From Streptomyces sp. SDr-06 (GTDB lineage: Bacteria; Actinomycetota; Actinomycetes; Streptomycetales; Streptomycetaceae), in the NCBI RefSeq assembly GCF_003324565.1, contig NZ_QOLA01000003.1, positions 186,001 through 250,000 of the forward strand: a DNA stretch of 64,000 nucleotides. The letters are read 5' to 3'. Numbering within the stretch: position 1 is the stretch's first letter; every line of letters begins with the position of its first letter. The notes under the pieces were generated by a model. It worked only from the letters and a program-made list of their open reading frames with translations, did not search any database and was not told where the DNA came from. Shown piece by piece: positions 52,954-61,653 of the stretch. The position numbers were made by a program, and so were the translations under genes.

Positions 52954-55900
52954 ATGGCGGTCGTCGAGAAGCGCGGCTACTGCACGCTGTGCAAGTCCCG
53001 CTGCGGCGCGGTCTTCACCGTCGAGGACGGCCGGCTGACCGATGTGCGGCCGGATCCCGCGCATCCGACCGGCGCGGCCCTGTGCCCCAAGGGGCGGTCC
53101 GCGCCGGAGATCGCGCACAGCACCCGGCGCCTGACCACCCCGCTGCGGCGCACGCGCCCCAAGACCGATCCCGACCCCGGATGGGAGGAGATCTCCTGGG
53201 ACGAGGCCATGGCCGAGATCGCCGGGAAGCTCGCCGCCATCGCGGCCGAGAGCGGCCCGGAGGCCGTCGCGTTCGCCGTCGCCACGCCGAGCGGCACCGC
53301 CGTGTCGGACGCGACCGAGTGGATCGAGCGGTTCGTACGCCACTTCGGCAGCCCCAACACCGTCTACAGCGCCGAGATCTGCAACTGGCACAAGGACTTC
53401 GCCCACGCGTTCACCTTCGGCGCCCCGATCCCGCCTCCGGACTACGCCCACGCCGACCTCGCCCTGCTGTGGGGCTTCAACCCGGCCAAGACATGGCTCG
53501 CCCAGTCCGCCGCCGTCTCCGCCGCGCAGGCCCGCGGAATGAAGCTGGCGGTCGTCGACCCGCGCCGCTCCACCAGCGCGCTGCGCGCCGACCACTGGCT
53601 GCGGGTGCGCCCCGGCACGGACGCCGCCCTCGCCCTGGGCCTCGCCCACCTGCTGATCCAACAGGGCACGTACGACGAGGAGTTCGTCCGCTCCTGGACC
53701 AACGGGCCGCTCCTGGTGCGCCGTGACACCGGGCGGTTCCTGCGCGCGGGCGAGCTCGCCGACACCGCCGACGCCGAGGGATTCGTCGTGCACGACCTGG
53801 GCACCGGGCGGGCCGAGCCGTACGACACCCGCGCGGCGGCCGTCCGCCCGGAGCGGTTCGCCTTGTCCGGCGCGTTCCCGGTTCGGACCGCGGACGGCGG
53901 CCTGGTGACCTGCGTCCCGGCGTTCCAGGAGTACGCGGACGCCTGCGCGCGGTGGCCGGTGGAGAAGGTGGCCCGCACCACCTGGATCCCGGAAGGGGAG
54001 ATCCGCGAGCTGGCAGCCCGGATGGGCGCCGCGCGGAAGGTGGCCTACTACGGCTGGACGGGCGTCGGGCAGAGCGCGAACGCCTCCCAGACCGAGCGGG
54101 CCATCGCCACGCTGTACGCGCTGACCGGGTCCTTCGACGCGGAGGGCGGCAACCACGTCGTGCCCCCGCCGCCGTACAACGCGGCTACGCACCTCGGCCA
54201 GTTCGCGCCCGGGCAGCGGGCCAAGGCGCTCGGCCTGGACCGGCACCCGCTGGGCCCGCCCGCCTCCGGCTACATCAACGCCGGTGACCTGTGCCGCGCC
54301 ATCGAGAACCAACAGCCGTACGCGGTGCGGGCGTTGATCGGCTTCGGCTCCAACCTCGTGGTCGCCCAGCCGGACTCGGCGCGCGTCGCCCGCGCCCTGC
54401 GGCAGCTCGAGTTCCAGGTGCACCTCGACCTGTTCGCCAACCCGACCAGCGCCACCGCCGACATCGTCCTGCCGGTCAACAGCGCCTACGAACGCGAGGC
54501 CCTGCGCTTCGGCTTCGAGGCCGGCCACCGGGCCCAGGAGCAGGTGCAACTGCGGCCCAGGGCGGTCGAGCCGCAGGGCGCGTCGCGGTCGGACACCGAG
54601 GTGGTCTTCGAGCTGGCCCGCCGGCTCGGCATGGGCGAGCTGTTCTTCGGCGGGGACATCGAGGCCGCCTGGAACTGGCAGCTGGAACCGCTCGGCCTGA
54701 CCGTCGACGAACTCCGCGCCAGGCCCGGCGGCGTACGAGTGCCGCGCCCGCTCGCCCACCGCAAGTACGCCGCCGCGGACGGCGCGGGCGTCGCGGGCTT
54801 CAACACCCCCACCCGGCGCGTCGAGCTCTACTCCCAGCGCCTGCGCGACCACGGCTATCCACCGGTGCCCGAACACCGCGACCCCGCACCCACCACCTCG
54901 GCTTTCCCGCTCGTGCTGACCTGCGCCAAGCACGGCTACTTCGTGCACAGCCAGCACCGCTCCCTCACCTCCCTGCGCCGCCGGGCCACCGACCCGGCGG
55001 TGGATCTGCACCCCGCGACGGCGTCCGCGTACGGCATCGCCGAGGGCCAGTGGGCCGAGGTGTCCACGCGGCTCGGATCGATCCGGCTGCGGGCCCGCTT
55101 CGACGACTCGCTGCATCCCTCGGTGGTGGTCGGCGAGTACGGCTGGTGGCAGGACGCACCGGACCTCGGGCTGCCCGGCGCCGACCCGCTGGACGAGCAC
55201 GGCCACAACTTCAACCGCCTGATCGACCACACGGACACCGACCCGCTCAGCGGCTCGGTCCCGTTGCGCTCCGCCGCCTGCCGCATCGCCCCGGCAGCCG
55301 ACGACGTCCCCTGGACGGGCACCCGGCCCTTCGTGGTGACCGCGCTCGGCTCCGAGGGGCCCGGTGTGCGGACCGTACGCCTGGAAGCCGCGGACGGCGG
55401 CCCGCTGCCCGACTTCCGCCCTGGTCAGCACGTGACCGTACGCGCCGAGAACGCGGGCGGCGCCCTCACCCCACCGGCGCTGAGCCGCAGTTACTCACTC
55501 ACCGGCCCGGCCCTCGCCCCCGAACGCACCGCCTACGAGCTGGCCGTGCGCCACCTCCCCGACGGTGCCTTCTCCGGCTACGTCCACCGGGCGCTGCGCG
55601 TCGGCGACCGGCTGCACCTCACCCGGCCCGGCGGCACGTTCGTGATCCCCACGCACACCGACGCCCCCGTCGTCCTCGTCGCGGGCGGCATCGGCATCAC
55701 GCCCTTCCTCAGCTATCTGGAGACCCTCGCCGCGACCGGCGGGACCGTCCCCGAGGTCATCCTGCACTACGGCAACGCCAACTCCGCGGACCACCCCTTC
55801 CGGACCCGGATCCGCGAACTCGCCCTTCGCATAACGCAGTTGAGTGTCATCGACCACTACGCCGCCCCCGGTGCGGGCGACGTCCTGGGCCGTGACCACG

Positions 55901-56352
55901 ACCGGGAGGGCTTCATCACCGCCCGTTCCCCGAGCGGACACCTGATCGAGCAGCGGGCCCGGTTCTACCTGTGCGGCCCCGCCCCGATGCTCGACTCCCT
56001 GACGGCCGGACTCCGTGCCCGCGGCGTCCCCGCGTTCGAGATCTTCAGCGAACGCTTCCGGGCCACCCCGAGCGAGGTCGCCGTGCCGGACGACGCGGCC
56101 TTCACCGTCACCTTCGCCCGCTCCGGCCGCACGGTGCGCTGGACCAAACCGGCTGGCACCCTGCTGGCCGCCGCCGAGTCCGCGGGACTCACCCTGCCCA
56201 GCGGCTGCCGCGTAGGACAGTGCGAGAGCTGCGCCTGTTCCGTGCTGTCCGGCAAGGCGGCCCATCTGGTGACGCCCGACGCGTCCCTGCCGGACACCTC
56301 GGTGCTGACCTGCCAGTCCGTACCGACGTCCGACCTCGTGCTCGACGCGTAG
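52954..56352 (+). CDS. Molybdopterin oxidoreductase fused to flavin reductase and 2Fe-2S domain
   Basis: A 1132-residue cytoplasmic enzyme. Residues 1-780 form a DMSO-reductase-family subunit with an N-terminal 4Fe-4S motif (Cys10, Cys13, Cys17, Cys44) and a probable Mo-ligating Cys143 in AEICNWHK. Residues about 786-1030 are an FNR-like module (FAD motif SRSYSLTGP, NAD motif VAGGIGITPF, LCGPAPMLDSL). Residues about 1047-1132 are a plant-type 2Fe-2S ferredoxin (GCRVGQCESCACS and LTCQS). Electrons could thus pass from NAD(P)H to molybdenum in one chain. A nitrate-reductase-like assimilatory role is possible, but no nitrite reductase or transporter genes are near. ATG 52954 follows GGAGG. Confidence 0.9.
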   Translation: MAVVEKRGYCTLCKSRCGAVFTVEDGRLTDVRPDPAHPTGAALCPKGRSAPEIAHSTRRLTTPLRRTRPKTDPDPGWEEISWDEAMAEIAGKLAAIAAESGPEAVAFAVATPSGTAVSDATEWIERFVRHFGSPNTVYSAEICNWHKDFAHAFTFGAPIPPPDYAHADLALLWGFNPAKTWLAQSAAVSAAQARGMKLAVVDPRRSTSALRADHWLRVRPGTDAALALGLAHLLIQQGTYDEEFVRSWTNGPLLVRRDTGRFLRAGELADTADAEGFVVHDLGTGRAEPYDTRAAAVRPERFALSGAFPVRTADGGLVTCVPAFQEYADACARWPVEKVARTTWIPEGEIRELAARMGAARKVAYYGWTGVGQSANASQTERAIATLYALTGSFDAEGGNHVVPPPPYNAATHLGQFAPGQRAKALGLDRHPLGPPASGYINAGDLCRAIENQQPYAVRALIGFGSNLVVAQPDSARVARALRQLEFQVHLDLFANPTSATADIVLPVNSAYEREALRFGFEAGHRAQEQVQLRPRAVEPQGASRSDTEVVFELARRLGMGELFFGGDIEAAWNWQLEPLGLTVDELRARPGGVRVPRPLAHRKYAAADGAGVAGFNTPTRRVELYSQRLRDHGYPPVPEHRDPAPTTSAFPLVLTCAKHGYFVHSQHRSLTSLRRRATDPAVDLHPATASAYGIAEGQWAEVSTRLGSIRLRARFDDSLHPSVVVGEYGWWQDAPDLGLPGADPLDEHGHNFNRLIDHTDTDPLSGSVPLRSAACRIAPAADDVPWTGTRPFVVTALGSEGPGVRTVRLEAADGGPLPDFRPGQHVTVRAENAGGALTPPALSRSYSLTGPALAPERTAYELAVRHLPDGAFSGYVHRALRVGDRLHLTRPGGTFVIPTHTDAPVVLVAGGIGITPFLSYLETLAATGGTVPEVILHYGNANSADHPFRTRIRELALRITQLSVIDHYAAPGAGDVLGRDHDREGFITARSPSGHLIEQRARFYLCGPAPMLDSLTAGLRARGVPAFEIFSERFRATPSEVAVPDDAAFTVTFARSGRTVRWTKPAGTLLAAAESAGLTLPSGCRVGQCESCACSVLSGKAAHLVTPDASLPDTSVLTCQSVPTSDLVLDA

Positions 56353-56424
56353 CGGCAGCGGTACGAGCGGCTGCCGCCGCGCCGCGGGGCCACAGCGGGG
56401 TCCCGGCGGGCCGAACGCGGCCCC

Positions 56425-56778
56425 TCAGTACGCCGGTTTGCGGTCGACGTACTCGAAGACCGAGCCGTCCGGGTGCACCGCGATCAGGTTGCGGCCCGCC
56501 GGCGTCGCGACGGGGCCCGCGATGACGTGGGCCCCGGCCTCGGTGAGCGTGGTGTGCGCCTCGTCGACGTCGTTGACCGCCACCGTCGCCGTCACCTTGC
56601 GCAGCACGTCGAGCTCCGCCTCGGGCCCGCTCATCAACAGGAAGGCGCCGACGGCGGCGACGGACACACCGCCGCGGTCGAAGCGGAGCGCACGACCACC
56701 GGTGACGCGCTCGTAGAAGACGATCGCGCTCTCCAGGTCGTCGACGCAGATGCGCAGCGTGGTGCCTAGGATCTCCAT
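56425..56778 (-). CDS. Single-domain VOC family protein
   Basis: A 117-residue glyoxalase/bleomycin-resistance-fold protein that should dimerise. It shows LGTTLRICVDDLESAIVFYE at the start and VHPDGSVFEYVDRKPAY at the end, with the N- and C-terminal strand repeats of the fold. Its reaction is unknown. ATG 56778 (MEILGTTL). It is the last gene of a minus-strand pair with the methyltransferase upstream (93 nt). Confidence 0.85.
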   Translation of the reverse strand: MEILGTTLRICVDDLESAIVFYERVTGGRALRFDRGGVSVAAVGAFLLMSGPEAELDVLRKVTATVAVNDVDEAHTTLTEAGAHVIAGPVATPAGRNLIAVHPDGSVFEYVDRKPAY

Positions 56779-56871
56779 GGCCCGAAGCCTAGTTGGGGGA
56801 GATCGTCCGCGGCAGCGGATCCGGGCGCCCGCCAGACTCCGCCCCCTGGGAGGCGGTGCGCTGCCCGGCGG

Positions 56872-57705
56872 TCAGACGCGGCAGAGGATCTCGCCGTGCG
56901 GCACCATGAACCAGGCGTCGTCCCGCGCGCCCCACGACCGCCACGCCTCGGAGATGGCGGTCAGCTCGTCCACCGTGGCGTGGCCGCCCTCGACCGCCAG
57001 GCCCGCGTACGAGGAGGCGACCGTGCGGTCCGCCCACAGACCGCTCCACCAGGCGCGCTCGTCCCCGGTGGTGAAGCACCAGGTGCTCGCCGAGGCCCTG
57101 ATGTCGCTGTAACCGGCGCGCAGCGCCCAGGACTTGAGGCGACGACCGGCGTCCGGCTCGCCCCCGTTGGCGCGGGCCACCCGGTGGTACAGCTCCAGCC
57201 AGCCGTCCAGCGCGGGCACCTCGGGGAACCAGGCGAAGGCGCCGTAGTCGCTGTCGCGCACCGCGACGATCCCGCCGGGCCGGGTGACCCGGCGCATCTC
57301 GCGCAGCGCCCGCACCGGGTCACCGACGTGCTGCAGCACCTGATGGGCGTGCACGACGCAGAACGTGTCGTCCGGGAAGTCCAGCGCGTGGACGTCCGCG
57401 ACGGCGAAGGACATGTTGTCCAGGCCGCGCTCCGCCGCGTGGGCGCGGGCCTGCTCGACGATGCCCGGCGCGTGGTCGACCGCCGTCACCTCACCGTCGG
57501 GTACCAGGGTGGCCAGATCGGCGGAGATGGTGCCCGGCCCGCAGCCGATGTCCAGGACCCGCATGTGCGGCTTCAGTTCACCGATGAGGTACGCCGCCGA
57601 GTTGGCGGCGGTCCGCCAGCTGTGCGAGCGCAGCACGGACTCGTGGTGGCCGTGCGTGTAGACGGCGGTCTCGCCCGGTGTGGCCCGGGGCGTCTCCTGC
57701 GACAT
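56872..57705 (-). CDS. UbiE/COQ5-type SAM-dependent methyltransferase
   Basis: A 277-residue class I methyltransferase. Motif I is VLDIGCGPGTISADLA, the acidic residue lies in EVTAVDHAPGIVEQA, and the post-motif region reads VVHAHQVLQHVGDPVRALRE and VTRPGGIVAVRD. The N-terminus YTHGHHESVLRSHSWRTAAN is typical of small-molecule methyltransferases of Streptomyces. ATG 57705 follows GGGAG by 7 nt. The substrate is unknown. Confidence 0.87.
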   Translation of the reverse strand: MSQETPRATPGETAVYTHGHHESVLRSHSWRTAANSAAYLIGELKPHMRVLDIGCGPGTISADLATLVPDGEVTAVDHAPGIVEQARAHAAERGLDNMSFAVADVHALDFPDDTFCVVHAHQVLQHVGDPVRALREMRRVTRPGGIVAVRDSDYGAFAWFPEVPALDGWLELYHRVARANGGEPDAGRRLKSWALRAGYSDIRASASTWCFTTGDERAWWSGLWADRTVASSYAGLAVEGGHATVDELTAISEAWRSWGARDDAWFMVPHGEILCRV

Positions 57706-57882
57706 GAGCGGACTCCCTTTCCGAGAGTTGACGGGTTCCGCGCACCGCGCGGTCGGCCGACCCGAGGCGCGGCGCGTCCCACAGGACGGTGAACTGCCCT
57801 GCTGGTGAGCCCACTTTAGAGCGGTCGGCCAGAATCTGAGATGGTCGTCTTGGTATGCGGACATCCGATGTCGGCTTCCGAT

Positions 57883-57907
57883 GACTGCCGCCGGGCGGTC
57901 CGGGTAC
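57883..57907 (+). promoter_or_regulatory. SigB-like promoter of the Holin-X gene
   Basis: GACT-N15-GGGTAC fits the Streptomyces SigB-type consensus GNNT-N14-16-GGGTA(C/T). The -10 ends 9 nt before the ATG at 57917, so the transcript would be leaderless or nearly so, in line with the lack of a ribosome site. Confidence 0.45.
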
Positions 57908-57916
57908 TCGGCCCGC

Positions 57917-58336
57917 ATGGAAACGAACCTGCCGAACCTGCCGGAGCAGCTCTCCCAGGTCGTCCGGGACGCCATCAAGGACGAGCTGCGCGAACAGACC
58001 AGGAAACAGCGCCGAGCCGCGCGGATGTACGCGGGAGCCGGAGCGGCGGGGCTCTACGGAGGCGCCGCGCTCACCGCGTTCCTGCTGCTCGTCCTCGCGA
58101 TGGCGCTGCCCTACTGGGCAGCCGCGCTGATCGTCGGCCTCCTGCTGGTGGGGGCCGCCGTAGTACTGAGCCGCAGTGCCCGCGACGGCGGCGGCGGGGT
58201 GTCCGCGAACCCCGCATCCGAGCCCCTGGAACCCGGCGTGCCGCCCGGCGCCCCCGTCATACCGCCGATGGTGCCGCCGGGCGCCCCCGAACCGCCGCGC
58301 GGACCGCTGGGCGCACCGCACGACCGCACGCGCTGA
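57917..58336 (+). CDS. Holin-X/DUF1469-like small membrane protein
   Basis: A 139-residue protein of the actinobacterial phage-holin-X (DUF1469) type: an amphipathic N-terminal helix (LPEQLSQVVRDAIKDELREQ), two transmembrane helices (YGGAALTAFLLLVLAMAL and WAAALIVGLLLVGAAVVL) and a Pro-rich tail. Despite the family name these proteins are chromosomal and probably serve in envelope stress rather than lysis. A SigB-like promoter lies just upstream. Confidence 0.78.
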   Translation: METNLPNLPEQLSQVVRDAIKDELREQTRKQRRAARMYAGAGAAGLYGGAALTAFLLLVLAMALPYWAAALIVGLLLVGAAVVLSRSARDGGGGVSANPASEPLEPGVPPGAPVIPPMVPPGAPEPPRGPLGAPHDRTR

Positions 58337-58439
58337 CCCCGGGGGAGGTGGGCGACCGCGGCAGCCGGGCAGCGGGAACAAGGCGCCGACCGCGCTCGTT
58401 GTCCTCCCCGCCACGCAGTGATCGACTCGGGAGGGAAAC

Positions 58440-59192
58440 ATGAGCGACCTCGCCATCCAGTACGTGGGCGGCCCCACGGCCGTCCTTGAGATCGGCGGGG
58501 TGAGGCTGGTGACCGACCCCACCTTCGACGCGCCCGGCGACTACCCCGTCGGCGACCGCAAGCTGGTCAAGAGCGCCGGGCCCGGCATCGGGGCCGACGA
58601 GGTCGGCGCCGCCGACCTGGTCCTGCTCTCCCACGACCAGCACCCCGACAACCTCGACCGCGGTGGGCGCGACTACCTCGACCGGGTCCCCGTCGTGCTC
58701 TCCACCGCCGAAGCGCACAGCCGGCTCAGCGACCGCGTGACACCGCTGCCGAGCTGGGAGACCTACCGCAGCGGGCGGCTGCGGATCACCGCGGTGCCCG
58801 CCCTGCACGGCCCCGCGGGCTGCGAGCCCGTGGTCGGCGAGGTCACCGGCTTCGTGCTGCACGGCGACAACCTGCCGACCGTGTACGTCAGTGGTGACAA
58901 CGCCTCCCTCGACCATGTACGGACCATCGCCGACCGCTTCGGCCCCGTGGACGTGGCCCTGCTGTTCGCGGGCGGCGCGCGCACACCGCTGATCGACGCC
59001 TACCTCACGCTGTCCAGCGCGGACGCCGCCGAGGCCGCCGCGATCCTGGGCGCGCGGCATGTCGTCCCGCTGCACTTCGAGCACTGGGCCCACTTCAGCC
59101 AGGGTCCGGACACGCTCGTCGAGGCGTTCGGGGCGGCCGGGCTGAGCGACCGGCTGCACCTGCTCAAGCCGGCCGGACGCTTCACGCTCTGA
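58440..59192 (+). CDS. MBL-fold metallo-hydrolase (UlaG-like)
   Basis: A 250-residue metallo-beta-lactamase-fold hydrolase. The metal motif HxxHxD appears as LSHDQHPDN (His65, His68, Asp70), with further ligands at VPALHGP, YVSGDN and VPLHFEHWAHF. The fold fits the UlaG/L-ascorbate lactonase-like group that cuts lactones or phosphodiesters. ATG 58440 follows GGGAGGG. It lies between Holin-X and the gas vesicle cluster on the same strand; a functional link is not shown. Confidence 0.87.
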   Translation: MSDLAIQYVGGPTAVLEIGGVRLVTDPTFDAPGDYPVGDRKLVKSAGPGIGADEVGAADLVLLSHDQHPDNLDRGGRDYLDRVPVVLSTAEAHSRLSDRVTPLPSWETYRSGRLRITAVPALHGPAGCEPVVGEVTGFVLHGDNLPTVYVSGDNASLDHVRTIADRFGPVDVALLFAGGARTPLIDAYLTLSSADAAEAAAILGARHVVPLHFEHWAHFSQGPDTLVEAFGAAGLSDRLHLLKPAGRFTL

Positions 59193-59339
59193 CCCCGACG
59201 CGGCCTCCCTGGCTCGTCGAAGGGCCTGCCCCCGCACCACCCCGCGCCCGCCGGGCGGCACCACGAACGACCGTGCCGTCCGGCGGGCGTCGTCGTGCCC
59301 GCTGCCTGCCCGCATGTGACGCGCCGTGCGCCCGCGCGG

Positions 59340-59364
59340 GTTTGATCCGCCGCATGGTGGCTAC
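59340..59364 (+). promoter_or_regulatory. SigB-like promoter ahead of gvpO
   Basis: GTTT (59340-59343), N15, then GGCTAC (59359-59364), one mismatch from GGGTAC. It lies 26 nt before the gvpO ATG. A general-stress sigma factor driving gas vesicle genes would agree with their known response to osmotic stress in Streptomyces. Confidence 0.45.
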
Positions 59365-59390
59365 CCGAAAGGCCTACCACGCGAGGTGAC

Positions 59391-59738
59391 ATGGCCAGCA
59401 AACCGGAGAACCCACCCAAGACATCACCTGGGACGGCGGCGAAGAAGTCCGCCCCGGCATCCCGTGCCGACGACGGCCTCCCGAGCGCGGTGGACGTCCT
59501 GCGGGGCGCCCGCGCCCAGCTGTCCGAACTCATCGGCATGCCCGCCGAATCCGTCTCGTCGTTCGAACGCACCGACCAGGGATGGCAGTTGAAGATCGAG
59601 GTCCTCGAACTCTCCCGAGTGCCGGACACGATGAGTCTGCTCGCCTCCTACGAGGTCGAGCTCGCCCCGGGCGGCGAACTCACCGGCTACCGGCGCCTGC
59701 GGAGGTACGAACGCGGCCGGGCCGACCGCAACACCTGA
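59391..59738 (+). CDS. gvpO: Gas vesicle protein GvpO
   Basis: The 115-residue first gene of the gvp cluster. The conserved C-terminal domain reads LRGARAQLSELIGMPAESVS and GWQLKIEVLELSRVPDTMSL, then YEVELAPGGELTGYRRLRRY, preceded by a Lys/Pro-rich N-terminus. GvpO is a cytoplasmic accessory protein needed or helpful for vesicle formation; its exact job is unclear. ATG 59391 has GAGG closely upstream. It is separated from gvpA by 150 nt. Confidence 0.93.
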   Translation: MASKPENPPKTSPGTAAKKSAPASRADDGLPSAVDVLRGARAQLSELIGMPAESVSSFERTDQGWQLKIEVLELSRVPDTMSLLASYEVELAPGGELTGYRRLRRYERGRADRNT

Positions 59739-59888
59739 GCCCGCCCACCGGACCGGCGCGCCGAACACGACCGGCACGGCACCCCAGCGAAGCACCGACC
59801 AACCCATCAGGCGTCACGTGTCAGCCGACAGGTGCCCACTGTCCGCTGACCGACGGCCAAGGACTACAGACAAGGAGGGCCGGACGAC

Positions 59889-60311
59889 ATGACGGTTGTC
59901 CCGGCACAGCAAGGCGGCGGCAGCGGCGGCACCAGTGGCTTGTACGACGTCCTGGAGCTCGTGCTCGACCGCGGACTCGTGATCGACGCGTTCGTGCGTG
60001 TCTCCCTCGTCGGCATCGAGATCCTGAAGATCGACATACGCGTCGTGGTCGCCAGCGTCGACACCTATCTGCGGTTCGCCGAGGCGTGCAACCGCCTCGA
60101 CCTGGAAGCGGGCCCGCACCGCAGCCCCGGACTTCCCGACCTGGTCGGCGAGATCACCGAGTCCGGTGCCCGCGGCAAGTCCAAGGGAGCGCTCTCAGGC
60201 GCCGCACAGACCATCTCCGACGCCTTCAAGGAAGCCCGTGAGGAGAGCGAACCGGAGCCGAGGCCGCGCGCCCGGCGCACCGCGTCGCGCCGGAAGGAGG
60301 AGCAGGAATGA
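59889..60311 (+). CDS. gvpA: Gas vesicle structural protein GvpA
   Basis: The probable main shell protein. The family core (about 17-75) is LYDVLELVLDRGLVIDAFVR followed by VSLVGIEILKIDIRVVVASV, forming the helix-strand-strand-helix rib unit. At 140 residues it is about twice as long as cyanobacterial GvpA, with a charged Lys/Arg/Glu tail that is usual for Streptomyces. AAGGAGG precedes the ATG. The stop overlaps gvpF as ATGA. Confidence 0.93.
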   Translation: MTVVPAQQGGGSGGTSGLYDVLELVLDRGLVIDAFVRVSLVGIEILKIDIRVVVASVDTYLRFAEACNRLDLEAGPHRSPGLPDLVGEITESGARGKSKGALSGAAQTISDAFKEAREESEPEPRPRARRTASRRKEEQE

Positions 60312-61024
60312 CCACGTACGTCTACGGCATCGCCCGCCGCACCCACGGACGGCTGCCGGAGCGGATGGGCGGGATCGGTGACCCGCCGTGCCCGGTCCGC
60401 ACGGTCGCCCAGGGAGACCTCGTGGCGCTCGTCAGCGACGCCCCCGAGGAACTCAGGCCCAAGCGACGCGACCTGCTCGCGCACCAGAACGTACTCGCCG
60501 AGGCCGGGGCCGGCGGGCCGGTCCTGCCGATGCGGTTCGGCGGCGTCTCGCCCGACGACGACGCCGTGCGGGCCGTGCTCGCCGAACACGAGAAGCGCTA
60601 CCTGGAGCGCCTCGAAGCCCTCGACGGCAAGGTCGAGTACAACGTGAAGGCCACCCACGACGAGGAGGCCGTGCTTCACCAAGTCCTCGCCGAGAACGCC
60701 GAGTTGCGGGCCATGAGCGAGGCCAACCGCAAGGCCGGCGGCGGCACCTACGAACAGAAGCTGCGGCTCGGCGAGCGCATCGCGGCCGCCGTGCAGCAGC
60801 GCGAGGCGACCGACGCCGTCCTGGTGGAGCGCGCCCTGGAGGGCGTGGCCGAGGAACGGAGCCCCGGCCCCCAGTCCACCGGCTGGCTCGCCAACATCTC
60901 CTTCCTCGTCCCGCGTGATTCAACGGCCGACTTCGTCGCCGCCGTGGACACCCTGCGCGAGCGCGCCCCGCACCTCGTCATCCAGGTCCACGGCCCGCTG
61001 CCGCCCTACAGCTTCACGGAGTAG
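60308..61024 (+). CDS. gvpF: Gas vesicle protein GvpF
   Basis: A 238-residue GvpF/GvpL-family accessory protein that binds the shell protein during early assembly. It starts YVYGIARRTH, has VLPMRFGGVSPDDDAVRAVL and the central LEALDGKVEYNVKATHDEEA, and ends ISFLVPRDSTADFVAAVDTL with PLPPYSFTE. It is the shorter of two F/L paralogues in the cluster. Translationally coupled to gvpA. Confidence 0.93.
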   Translation: MTTYVYGIARRTHGRLPERMGGIGDPPCPVRTVAQGDLVALVSDAPEELRPKRRDLLAHQNVLAEAGAGGPVLPMRFGGVSPDDDAVRAVLAEHEKRYLERLEALDGKVEYNVKATHDEEAVLHQVLAENAELRAMSEANRKAGGGTYEQKLRLGERIAAAVQQREATDAVLVERALEGVAEERSPGPQSTGWLANISFLVPRDSTADFVAAVDTLRERAPHLVIQVHGPLPPYSFTE

Positions 61025-61027
61025 GAC

Positions 61028-61282
61028 GTGGGCCTCCTCAAGGAGCTGCTGCTGCTTCCCGCGGCCCCCGTCCGCGGCACCTTCTGGGTGCTCGGCCAGG
61101 TGGCCGCGGAGGCGGAGCGGCAGTACTACGACCCCGAGACGGTGCGGCGCGAACTCGCCCTGCTGGAACAGCGGTTGACCGACGGCGAGATCGACGAGGC
61201 CGAGTTCGACCGCCGTGAGGACGAGCTCCTCGACCGCCTGGAACACCCGACCCGCGCCGCATCCGAACCACGGAGGAACTGA
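61028..61282 (+). CDS. gvpG: Gas vesicle protein GvpG
   Basis: An 84-residue accessory protein. The N-terminal hydrophobic stretch LLKELLLLPAAPVRGTFWVL and the helix PETVRRELALLEQRLTDGEI followed by DEAEFDRREDELLDRL are typical of GvpG. It starts at GTG 61028, 3 nt after gvpF. The stop overlaps gvpJ by one base (TGATG). Confidence 0.92.
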   Translation: MGLLKELLLLPAAPVRGTFWVLGQVAAEAERQYYDPETVRRELALLEQRLTDGEIDEAEFDRREDELLDRLEHPTRAASEPRRN

Positions 61283-61653
61283 TGGCGACCCCGGCACGAT
61301 TCCCCGACGCCTACCCGCCCGACGGCAGTGGCGCCAATCTCGCCGACATTCTCGAACGTGTCCTTGACAAGGGAATCGTCATTGCCGGGGACATTCGCAT
61401 CAACCTCCTCGACATAGAACTCCTCACCATCAAATTGCGTCTCATCGTCGCCTCCATAGACAAGGCGAAGGAAATGGGCATCGACTGGTGGGAGGACGAC
61501 CCGGCCCTTTCCACCGGCGCCCGCCGCCGTGAAATGGCGAGGGAGAACGAGGAGTTGAAGGCGCGCATAGCCGCCCTGGAATCGGCGCGCGCCGCCGGGA
61601 CGCCAGAGGCGCAGAGCACCGAAAGGGAGCAAGGGGCGGTGCCCGATGCATGA
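61282..61653 (+). CDS. gvpJ: Gas vesicle minor shell protein GvpJ
   Basis: A 123-residue GvpA-related protein thought to sit at the vesicle tips. The core is LADILERVLDKGIVIAGDIR followed by INLLDIELLTIKLRLIVASI, then a coiled-coil tail with EMARENEELKARIAALESA. Its codons are clearly less GC-rich than those of the neighbours (for example ATT, ATA and AAA in 61340-61480). It overlaps gvpL by 8 nt. Confidence 0.92.
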   Translation: MATPARFPDAYPPDGSGANLADILERVLDKGIVIAGDIRINLLDIELLTIKLRLIVASIDKAKEMGIDWWEDDPALSTGARRREMARENEELKARIAALESARAAGTPEAQSTEREQGAVPDA

